Shown: piece after piece, positions 1 to 5,387 of the stretch
Layout: every line of letters begins with the position of its first letter
Position numbering within the stretch: the stretch's first letter is position 1
Assembly: GCA_036276235.1 (NCBI GenBank)
Contig: DATBDZ010000409.1
Location: forward strand, 1-7,656
Length of the DNA: 7,656 nt
Source of the DNA: JANWHF01 sp036276235
GTDB lineage: Bacteria > Planctomycetota > Phycisphaerae > Tepidisphaerales > Tepidisphaeraceae
Direction of reading: 5' to 3'
Translations under genes and position numbers: made by a program
The notes under the pieces: model-generated
Seen by the model: the letters and a program-made list of their open reading frames with translations, nothing else
Told to the model about the DNA's origin: nothing
Databases searched by the model: none

Positions 1-180
1 ATCGAGCAGATGTGTTCGACGCCCAAGCTGTTTACTTCCACGAATGAGTCGAACGCGGCCATGCGCGCGCTATTGGAAACGCTTGATTATCGCCGCAGCG
101 GCTATATCGAGAATCTCGATGTCGGAGATCCGGAACTGATTTATTTCAAGCACTTGGGTGGGAGGCGCGATGGTGGGTGA
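1..180 (+). CDS. GNAT-family N-acetyltransferase, C-terminal part
   Basis: The first reading frame is open from the window edge to a TGA at 178-180, giving the last 59 residues of a protein whose start lies outside the window. The segment KLFTSTNESNAAMRALLE followed by LDYRRSGYIENLD and DPELIYFKHL matches the end of GNAT acetyltransferases. In that family the (S/T)TN-x-SN...M stretch lies in the acetyl-CoA-binding region, and the GY-x-x-SG-x-I-x-NL-D strand and final YFK strand close the fold. Such enzymes move an acetyl group from acetyl-CoA to an amine. The acceptor (small molecule, antibiotic or protein N-terminus) cannot be told from this fragment. The tail GGRRDGG looks non-conserved. 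The gene converges on the 85-residue gene, with only 12 bp between the two stop codons and no visible terminator hairpin. The family call is firm; the substrate is unknown. Confidence 0.85.
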   Translation: MEQMCSTPKLFTSTNESNAAMRALLETLDYRRSGYIENLDVGDPELIYFKHLGGRRDGG

Positions 181-192
181 ATTGAAGATGGA

Positions 193-450
193 TTAAGTCC
201 GCTCCCCCAGCGGATTCCACTGGCGTTCCAAGTCAGTGACCTCACCATGCCGTTCGATCGCTCGATACAGCTTCCAGTAGCCGAAGATCTCGTTCTTGAC
301 GATCGGGTCGTTGACGACGTCATCAATCGAACGCCCGCGAAACGCCAGCACGCGGCTCAGCGGCCGGCGAAGCATCACGTGCTCGGTCGGCGTACCCATC
401 CGACCTCGGCGATGAAAAGAACGCAGGCCCAGCCAGTTCAAATCACTCAT
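193..450 (-). CDS. Hypothetical 85-residue basic protein
   Basis: I do not recognise this protein. It runs from ATG (448-450) to TAA (193-195). Codon use looks like the neighbouring genes (mostly CTG, GTC, ATC, GAG, AAC), which supports real coding. The first half is rich in arginine (for example RSFHRRGRMG and LRRPLSRVLAFRGRS). The second half, about residues 41-78, is mixed-charge and probably helical (IDDVVNDPIVKNEIF, then YWKLYRAIERHGEV). No signal peptide, membrane span, cysteine pair or known catalytic motif is visible. The gap to ygfZ is 224 bp. A TATAAT hexamer lies 8 nt before the ATG, so the gene may have its own promoter and a very short leader. A weak AAGAG also lies in that gap. 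The antisense open frame at 247-459 is judged a shadow. Existence is likely; function is unknown. Confidence 0.6.
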   Translation of the reverse strand: MSDLNWLGLRSFHRRGRMGTPTEHVMLRRPLSRVLAFRGRSIDDVVNDPIVKNEIFGYWKLYRAIERHGEVTDLERQWNPLGERT

Positions 451-458
451 TGCTCTTG

Positions 459-464
459 ATTATA
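459..464 (-). promoter_or_regulatory. Possible -10 box of the 85-residue gene
   Basis: On the - strand a perfect TATAAT ends 8 nt before the ATG at 450. If used, transcription would begin within a few bases of the start codon, giving an almost leaderless mRNA. No TTGACA-like -35 hexamer sits 16-18 bp upstream, so this may be chance. Confidence 0.25.
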
Positions 465-674
465 CGCGCTGCTCGATTGATACGGCGCGAGAAGAAAATA
501 TCTTGCGCGAAGCGCTGGGAGAATTCATGCCCTCGTTGCACTCGTTCACGGCGTGAAGAACGGGTGTCGAAGCACGAACGACCCTCGAAGCGCTGCGCGT
601 GTTCGCCACGCCGGGAACGAGCGACAGCGAGGGCCCGGATTCTCCTCGCGCTGCGTGTCGAACAGCGACCGTAG

Positions 675-1886
675 TCACCCTTGCAAAAACGGCAATTCCG
701 TCACAACCCCTCGCCGCATGCTGCCTTCGGCGGGGATTGTTACGACACTTCCCGGCGTGATGATTTGCTTCTTCACAAAGCCGAGGCAGATGGCGGCGTT
801 GGAGAGGATCGGCGAGACCGTGCTGCTGGTGATGCCGCCGATCTGGTTGCCCTGGTCGTCATGGATCATGGCTCCGGCGATTGGCAGTGCCTCATCGGCC
901 ATGCGGATGCCGACGATCTGCCGCGCAACCTGCCCGCGCGCGACCATTCGCGCGACGATCTCCTGGCCCAGATAGCAGCCTTTGGTGAGGCTCACCGCGC
1001 GCTCAAGCTGGCCGGTTTCGGAAGGGAGGACGGAGTCATCGAAATCGATCCCGAAGATAGGCCGCCCGCCTTCGATGCGGCAGGCGTTGTACGCCGCCCA
1101 ACCTGCGGGGCGCAGGCGGCGCTTGCCAAGCTCCGGCGATTGACCGAATCGCTCGAGCAACTCTTTCCAAACGCGCTCGGCGGCTTCGCTCTCCACTACC
1201 AGATGAAATCCGGGAACCGAGCAGACATCATCGCGCCAGATTGTGACCAATCCCGAAAACGCTGGCGGCGAGATAAATCCCGCCCTACGGAGCGTTTCTT
1301 CATGTAGGGCGGGATTTATCCCGCCGCCAGCGCTGATAGAACCCAGCTGCGCTAACTGCTCAACGGATGCTCCAAGCTCCTCAAGGATTTTCGGCGCGCC
1401 CGGCCCATGCAGCGAAAGCGTCTGCAACGATCCGACGCGGCTGGTCATCTTCACCTGCTCGCGAAAAATGAATTTATCGAATGCCGCGCGCAACGGCTCG
1501 ACCATTCGCGCGTCCATATCCAGCAGCATCCGATCGCCGGTTTCGATCGCATGCAGATCGGCGACGATCCGCCCCTTGGTGTTCAGAAAGAACGCATAAA
1601 CGCCGCTGCCGGCGGCCAAGCCGGTCTTCTTTTCTTTGTCCCAGGTTTTGTTGGTCAGCAGATTATTGAGGAAGGCAAAGCGATCGGTCCCGCTGATTTC
1701 CAGGATGCCGCGCTGCGGCTCGTCGAGCAGAGCCGCCGACTTGCGAATCGCCGCATACTCCGCCTGCGGTTCGCCGAAGGTGCTGACGATCTGCACCTGC
1801 GCATAAGCCTGAAACTCGGCTTCCGCCTGCTGATGCAGGTTGAGGAGCGGATTAGGAATCGAAACCGGCTGCACGCTATCAGGCAT
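675..1886 (-). CDS. ygfZ: YgfZ, folate-binding protein for Fe/S enzyme maintenance (GcvT-like)
   Basis: The 403-residue product belongs to the YgfZ/GcvT family. Its members bind a folate in the cytoplasm and help keep certain Fe/S enzymes active; in E. coli the tRNA-modifying enzyme MiaB is affected. The diagnostic KGCYLGQE motif is at residues 302-309, with the key cysteine at 304. Before it lie a GcvT-like N-terminal region (RKSAALLD 48-55, FLNNLLTN 72-79, FLNTKGRIVADL 100-111) and the RLRPAGWAAYNACRIEGG stretch (257-274). The C-terminal barrel covers roughly 330-403. E. coli YgfZ has 326 residues. The extra length here comes from the N-terminus and from an insertion at about residues 185-210 encoded by a 73-bp inverted repeat. 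The ATG at 1884-1886 is the only near start, since an in-frame TAA lies 9 bp further upstream; no good ribosome site is seen. It is 203 bp downstream of an ABC gene and may be transcribed separately. Confidence 0.93.
   Translation of the reverse strand: MPDSVQPVSIPNPLLNLHQQAEAEFQAYAQVQIVSTFGEPQAEYAAIRKSAALLDEPQRGILEISGTDRFAFLNNLLTNKTWDKEKKTGLAAGSGVYAFFLNTKGRIVADLHAIETGDRMLLDMDARMVEPLRAAFDKFIFREQVKMTSRVGSLQTLSLHGPGAPKILEELGASVEQLAQLGSISAGGGINPALHEETLRRAGFISPPAFSGLVTIWRDDVCSVPGFHLVVESEAAERVWKELLERFGQSPELGKRRLRPAGWAAYNACRIEGGRPIFGIDFDDSVLPSETGQLERAVSLTKGCYLGQEIVARMVARGQVARQIVGIRMADEALPIAGAMIHDDQGNQIGGITSSTVSPILSNAAICLGFVKKQIITPGSVVTIPAEGSMRRGVVTELPFLQG
1260..1332. repeat. 73-bp inverted repeat inserted in frame in ygfZ
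   Basis: Two 29-bp arms (1260-1288 and 1304-1332) pair with a single mismatch (A at 1271) around a 15-nt loop (1289-1303). Each arm contains the smaller near-palindrome GGCGGGATAAATCCCGCC or its variant. The ygfZ frame runs through without a stop and reads roughly AGGGINPAL, a loop HEETLR, then RAGFISPP. The other two frames on the ygfZ strand each meet a stop (TAA or TGA) inside the element. A copy of one arm lies outside genes at 2015-2038 and a fragment at 7584-7597, so this is a dispersed element and not part of the ancestral gene. No target-site duplication is obvious. Confidence 0.85.
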
Positions 1887-1943
1887 GTCCGAAGCTTATG
1901 CGCGATTCAATCGATCGGCCAGCCAATAGGAAGGCCGCGGCTG

Positions 1944-2006
1944 TGTAGGGTGGGTGTACTCGCCCACCAGTCGCCGCTCGTGGTGGGCGGGTACGCCCAC
2001 CCTACA
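1944..2006. repeat. 63-bp imperfect palindrome (GTAGGGTGGGYGTAC type)
   Basis: The arms 1944-1969 and 1981-2006 match at 24 of 26 positions around an 11-nt spacer (1970-1980). Each begins TGTAGGGTGGG when read from its outer end. It lies in the gap between ygfZ and the upstream ABC gene and forms a strong GC-rich hairpin in RNA or single-stranded DNA. There is no T-tract right after it on the - strand, so a classical terminator role is doubtful. A run of A follows on the + strand. It is best seen as a REP-like dispersed repeat. Confidence 0.8.
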
Positions 2007-2014
2007 AAAAAGGA

Positions 2015-2038
2015 GCGGCGGGATAAATCCCGCCCTAC
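2015..2038. repeat. Single arm of the ygfZ-type repeat
   Basis: GCGGCGGGATAAATCCCGCC and the following CTAC match one arm of the inverted repeat inside ygfZ (compare 1265-1288) with at most one or two differences. It is itself nearly palindromic. Here it is intergenic and single, 8 bp from the end of the preceding palindrome. Confidence 0.8.
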
Positions 2039-2062
2039 GAGAATCCGTCTGCATCTGTCTCC

Positions 2063-2086
2063 ACTGACAACTGGCAACTGACAACT
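2063..2086. repeat. 7-bp tandem repeat, 3.4 copies
   Basis: Units ACTGACA, ACTGGCA, ACTGACA and a partial ACT follow one another, ending 3 bp before the ABC stop codon (2090-2092). On the - strand this lies directly after the stop. Such short tandem arrays can vary in copy number. Confidence 0.75.
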
Positions 2087-2089
2087 CAT

Positions 2090-3979
2090 TCACTCTGAAT
2101 GATGCACAAACTGCTCATACAGATGCGCATACTTCCCGCCGCGCGCCAGGAGCTCTCGATGCGTTCCGCGCTCGATGATTTTCCCCTGGTCGATCACCAG
2201 GATGCAGTTGGCTTTGAGGATGGTGCTCAAGCGATGCGCGACGACGAACGTCGTTCGTCCGGCCAGCAGCTTTTCCAGCGAGCGTTGGACGAGAAGCTCG
2301 GTAGCCGTATCGACGGCGCTGGTGGCTTCATCCAGCATGAAGATTCTGGGGTCGGCTAAGAACGCGCGGGCGAAGCAGATCAGTTGCCGCTGGCCCAGTG
2401 ACATGTTCGCGCCGCGCTCGCCGACGTCGCATTGATAGCCGTTTTGCAGGCTGGAGATCATGTCATGCGCGCCGATCGCCTTGGCGGCGTTAATCACTTC
2501 CTCATCGCTCGCCTGCGGCTTGGCGTAGCGGATGTTGTCCATCACGCTGCCGGTGAACAGATAATTCTGCTGAAGCACCAGGCCCGTCTGGCGATGCAAT
2601 GAATCGCCGCTGACCAGGCGAATGTCCTGACCATCGACCAGGATTCTTCCCTGTTGCGGCTGATAAAAGCGGGCGATGAGCGAGATGATGCTGCTCTTGC
2701 CGCTGCCGGTCGCGCCGACCAGCGCGATCATCTGCCCGGGAGCGGCGTCGAAGCAGACATCGTGCAAGACCGGGCGATCTTCCTTGTAGCCAAAGGTGAC
2801 GTGATCAAACATGACATGCCCGACGATGCGGCCCAGCGGTTTGGCCTGGCTCACATCCTGCACGTCCGGCTTCAGATCCAGGAGCGAGAAGACACGCTCG
2901 GCACTGGCCATCGCCTGCATCAGCATGTTGTACCATTGGCCGAACGTGGTGATCGGGTTCATGAACCAATCCCAATAAAGCGTGGCGGCGACCACCGCGC
3001 CCACGCCCTTGCCGACCGCGAATTTGCCGCTCACGAGCAGATAAGCACCGTACACGAGGATGATGATCTTGCCGGCGAAGCGGATCAGATCGAGGACAGG
3101 CTGATAGAGGCCGTTGATGCGGGCCATCGTCACGTTGTTGGAGGTGTTGTTCTCCTGCAATCGATCGAAGACGCCCAGGTTTGGAATCTGGCGATTGAAC
3201 GCGGTGACGACGCGCATGCCGGTGATGTTCTCGGCCATGTTGGTGGAGACGCGCGTCCACCCCTCGCGCACGATCTGCCACTGCGCCGCCGCGCGGCGAA
3301 GGTAGATGCGATTGGCCCAGATGAGGATCAGCCCCAGCCACGCGACGGAGAGAAACAGGCGCACATCGGTTGCCGTCGCCAGCATGATGCCGGCGACGAT
3401 CATCATCAGCAGGTTGGTGACGATCACATGCATCCCCCAGACGTTGATCTCGCGCATCGCGCTGATATCGCTTGTGCAGCGGCTGATGATCCGCCCCAGC
3501 TTCGTGCGATCGTAATAGGCCATCGAAAGGCGCTGCAATTGCTCGAAGAGGCGTTGGCGAAGTGAAAACTGCACGCGCTCGCCGGCGGCGGTCATCACGA
3601 TGATCGTGAATCGTTGCAGCACGATCGCGCCGCTGAGGCACAAGGCCCAGGCGCCGATTGTCAGCAGCACATGACCGATCGCGTGCTTCGTCGTGGGGTT
3701 TCCCGGCAGGACATGTTTCTGAAAGCTTACACCGTAATCGATGATCCACTGCATGAACTTGGGCGAGAACATCTCCAGAATCGTCATGCTCGCGCCCAGT
3801 GCGACGCCCAGCGCATACTTCTTCTTAAACGGCACGAGCAATCCAAGCACGCGACGGAGCAGGACGCGATCGATCGGCCGATAGCGCTGCTCCTCCTCTT
3901 CGCCTAAGGGCGGAAGTGGAATTGAAAGTCCCGGCCGAGCGGGTTTCTTGCGGGAGCGATTGAGAGCGATTGTTGACAA
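2090..3979 (-). CDS. ABC exporter half-transporter (permease fused to ATPase), altered signature motif
   Basis: This is a full half-transporter: an N-terminal membrane domain with about six helices (the first near residues 55-75, ALGVALGASMTILEMF) and a C-terminal ATPase. Numbering from the TTG at 3977-3979 gives 629 residues, close to the family's usual size. Motifs are Walker A GATGSGKSS 422-430, Q-loop around 470-471, X-loop VGERG just before the signature, signature MSLGQ 526-530 (normally LSGGQ), Walker B IFMLDE 546-551 with the catalytic Glu at 551, and switch His 582. It should act in the inner membrane, probably paired with the 5388-7511 protein. The substrate is unknown. The frame stays open upstream to a GTG at 4073-4075, but that GTG lies inside a perfect palindrome and the added residues (VGGSPVVLRP and so on) come from hairpin repeats. 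I prefer the TTG, which has AAGG 6 nt ahead. There is no ATG before about residue 65, so the exact start is uncertain. Confidence 0.92.
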   Translation of the reverse strand: MSTIALNRSRKKPARPGLSIPLPPLGEEEEQRYRPIDRVLLRRVLGLLVPFKKKYALGVALGASMTILEMFSPKFMQWIIDYGVSFQKHVLPGNPTTKHAIGHVLLTIGAWALCLSGAIVLQRFTIIVMTAAGERVQFSLRQRLFEQLQRLSMAYYDRTKLGRIISRCTSDISAMREINVWGMHVIVTNLLMMIVAGIMLATATDVRLFLSVAWLGLILIWANRIYLRRAAAQWQIVREGWTRVSTNMAENITGMRVVTAFNRQIPNLGVFDRLQENNTSNNVTMARINGLYQPVLDLIRFAGKIIILVYGAYLLVSGKFAVGKGVGAVVAATLYWDWFMNPITTFGQWYNMLMQAMASAERVFSLLDLKPDVQDVSQAKPLGRIVGHVMFDHVTFGYKEDRPVLHDVCFDAAPGQMIALVGATGSGKSSIISLIARFYQPQQGRILVDGQDIRLVSGDSLHRQTGLVLQQNYLFTGSVMDNIRYAKPQASDEEVINAAKAIGAHDMISSLQNGYQCDVGERGANMSLGQRQLICFARAFLADPRIFMLDEATSAVDTATELLVQRSLEKLLAGRTTFVVAHRLSTILKANCILVIDQGKIIERGTHRELLARGGKYAHLYEQFVHHSE

Positions 3980-4001
3980 ATCTTGCCTTGCCTGGTTTAG
4001 C

Positions 4002-4055
4002 CGCCCTGCTTGCAGGGCGCGATTTGCGGGACGCAAAACCACGGGCGAGCCGCCC
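4002..4055. repeat. Cluster of three small hairpins upstream of the second ABC gene
   Basis: Three adjacent hairpins lie in 54 bp. CGCCCTG/CAGGGCG (4002-4008 with 4013-4019) has a CTTG loop. TTTGCG/CGCAAA (4023-4028 with 4032-4037) has a 3-nt loop. GGGCG/CGCCC (4043-4047 with 4051-4055) has a 3-nt loop. They lie in the open extension of the ABC frame but encode nothing resembling the ABC family. A composite dispersed repeat is the best reading; a structured 5' leader is the alternative. Confidence 0.6.
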
Positions 4056-4062
4056 ACGAAAT

Positions 4063-4103
4063 AAAGGGGACGCACATCTTTTTAAAAGATGTGCGTCCCC
4101 TTT
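4063..4103. terminator. Perfect 41-bp palindrome, terminator-like
   Basis: The 20-bp arms 4063-4082 and 4084-4103 pair without mismatch around one T at 4083. The core is GGGGACGCACATCTTTT and its complement. It begins 1 bp before the end of the TAA codon (4104-4106) of the upstream gene in transcription order. On the - strand the stem ends in CCCC followed by TTTATTT, and on the + strand by TTTTT, so it could end transcription both ways. The long perfect stem and REP-like sequence suggest it is also a dispersed repeat. The role is inferred from shape only. Confidence 0.6.
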
Positions 4104-5333
4104 TTAGTCCGCTATCCGATACAGATGCACATCGTACGCCTTAAACTCATCGTCAAAGCTGCCGTCTTTGCTTTTGATCTGGCGACTTTCGCCGATCACT
4201 TCCACTGATGCGCCGGGCTTGATGCCCTGCACGGCGAAGGTCGCCGTCGTTGGGCCGTTGCGCATGCCGACGGAAAAGACGTACGTTGCGCCATTCGCAT
4301 GTTTGGCCATCGCATCGACTGGTACTTTTTCCTCGCTGCTCTTCGGCTTCACGACATCGATTGTGGGACTGTTGAGCACCGGGGCTAGATCGTGGATTTG
4401 GCGATTGATCGCGGTGACTGCCGCCACCATGGGGGGATCATCCAGGAGCGCGTGTTCGTCGAACTTGGGCTTGAACTGATGGACGAAGTAGACTAGACCC
4501 GTCGAGCCGTGGATCAATGACATCCAAGCCTCCGCGCGCACCTGGTGCGGCGTCGCCTGGCGGTCGGCGTTATCCACATGTGTGCATTCGATCACGTTCC
4601 ATTGCATCTTCTTGCCACCGGTCCATTGATGGATGCGATCGACGCCTTTGGGGACAAGCCACAAATAGTCTTCGGCATTGGGCTTGGGGAGGCTGGCGAC
4701 GGGATAGATGTCGTAGCTGATGATGTCGCCGCCCTGGACGTAGATCGGATAATCCTCCGGCTTGCCTGCCGAGCCGCGGCCATTCCATTCATCATTGGCG
4801 ACGCCCTGGCCCAAGCCCAGATAGATCGGCCGCGTTGGATCGATCTGCTTCATGCGATTGTAATCATCGACGATCTTCTGCGGCCTGGTCGGCGGCCCAT
4901 AGCTGCGCCGCCCCGTCGCCGGGTCGCGAACTTCCTGCGCGTTGTCCGGCTCATCGGGCTGCATCCAGCCGACGATCGTCGGATCATCCAGATGCTGCCG
5001 ACCTACGCGATTTTGATCGCAGATGACGGACATGCCCGCAGCTTTCAGTTCAGCAAGCTGCGACTCCGTCGGCCCCTGCCACAATGCCATATAGATGTTG
5101 AATCCCGCGGCTTTGTAGCGCTCGGCTTGGTTGGGGCTTTGCAGCCATACCGCGATCGGGAAATAACCCGGATCGGAAGGCGGGCCGTTTTTCCACTGGG
5201 CGAAGCCAGTAGGTTCGGCGGCGAATGCTCGAGAAGCAACAAACGCGAGACAGCAAAGAACGTACAATGTGGCACGGGTTTTAAACCCGTGCAAACGCCG
5301 CGACGCTGCAAGTAACTTGCATTTGCAAATCAT
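4104..5333 (-). CDS. Secreted TIM-barrel glycoside-hydrolase-like protein
   Basis: The 409-residue product begins with a basic stretch (MICKCKLLAASRRLHGFKTR), a hydrophobic core (YVLCCLAFVA) and a likely signal-peptidase site at AFA|AEP, residues 38|39. It is therefore probably exported. The mature part reads like a (beta/alpha)8 barrel of glycosidase clan A: first strand FPIAVWLQSP 58-67, the IVGWMQPDEPD strand with Glu128, the IISYDIYP strand around 204-211, and WNVIEC with Glu249. Glu128 and Glu249 are plausible acid/base and nucleophile, by inference. A short beta-rich C-terminal domain ends in DVHLYRIAD. No CAZy family or substrate can be named. I chose the ATG at 5331-5333 because GGAAGGA lies 4 nt before it. 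The frame also continues up to 5387, but those 18 residues (GTGFQPV and so on) are palindromic repeat. The gene lies between two ABC half-exporter genes on the same strand, 54 bp after the first. Confidence 0.75.
   Translation of the reverse strand: MICKCKLLAASRRLHGFKTRATLYVLCCLAFVASRAFAAEPTGFAQWKNGPPSDPGYFPIAVWLQSPNQAERYKAAGFNIYMALWQGPTESQLAELKAAGMSVICDQNRVGRQHLDDPTIVGWMQPDEPDNAQEVRDPATGRRSYGPPTRPQKIVDDYNRMKQIDPTRPIYLGLGQGVANDEWNGRGSAGKPEDYPIYVQGGDIISYDIYPVASLPKPNAEDYLWLVPKGVDRIHQWTGGKKMQWNVIECTHVDNADRQATPHQVRAEAWMSLIHGSTGLVYFVHQFKPKFDEHALLDDPPMVAAVTAINRQIHDLAPVLNSPTIDVVKPKSSEEKVPVDAMAKHANGATYVFSVGMRNGPTTATFAVQGIKPGASVEVIGESRQIKSKDGSFDDEFKAYDVHLYRIAD
5266..5292. repeat. Palindromic repeat copy A, inside the signal-peptide coding region
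   Basis: AATGTGGCAC followed by GGGTTTTAAACCCGTGC contains a perfect hairpin, 5272-5281 with 5283-5292 around one T. On the - strand it is translated as HGFKTRAT, the basic part just before the hydrophobic core of the glycosidase signal peptide. It matches copy B (5354-5380) at 25 of 27 positions in opposite orientation. Confidence 0.8.
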
Positions 5334-5337
5334 TCTG

Positions 5338-5344
5338 TCCTTCC
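5338..5344 (-). promoter_or_regulatory. Ribosome binding site that sets the glycosidase start
   Basis: GGAAGGA on the - strand lies 4 nt before the ATG at 5333. It is the clearest Shine-Dalgarno-like sequence in the window. It supports this start over the longer frame that opens in a repeat at 5387. Confidence 0.55.
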
Positions 5345-5353
5345 ACGTCGCTC

Positions 5354-5380
5354 GTACGGGTTGAAAACCCGTGCCACATT
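5354..5380. repeat. Palindromic repeat copy B, between ABC and glycosidase genes
   Basis: ACGGGTT and AACCCGT (5356-5362 with 5366-5372) form a hairpin with a GAA loop, followed by GTGCCACATT. Read on the - strand it equals copy A apart from two bases. Copies A and B face each other 61 bp apart and could fold into one large stem. This copy lies 7 bp beyond the stop of the ABC gene and 20 bp before the glycosidase ATG. It has no T-tract, so it is not a typical terminator. Confidence 0.8.
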
Positions 5381-5387
5381 TGGGCAC

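Noticed and set aside
450..678. Open frames on both strands between the 85-residue gene and ygfZ
   Set aside because: Composition is arginine/serine-rich with no family resemblance and the frames overlap each other. The 224-bp gap has only a minor palindrome (TTCACGGCGTGAA at 545-557).
681..1307. 208-residue + strand frame opposite ygfZ
   Set aside because: Antisense shadow of a firmly identified gene in GC-rich DNA; no recognisable domain.
675..1886. GcvT (glycine cleavage T protein) instead of YgfZ
   Set aside because: The KGCYLGQE motif with its cysteine is diagnostic of YgfZ, and no glycine-cleavage genes are nearby.
1260..2038. CRISPR-like array formed by recurring palindromes
   Set aside because: Copies are inverted and unevenly spaced, with no regular spacers and no cas genes.
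1896..2093. Open frames on the - strand (65 and 60 residues) in the gap before ygfZ
   Set aside because: They consist almost entirely of translated palindromes and the heptamer array, so they are repeat-derived and not genes.
2654..3565. 303-residue + strand frame opposite the second ABC gene
   Set aside because: Asp/His/Arg-rich composition typical of an antisense shadow; no domain.
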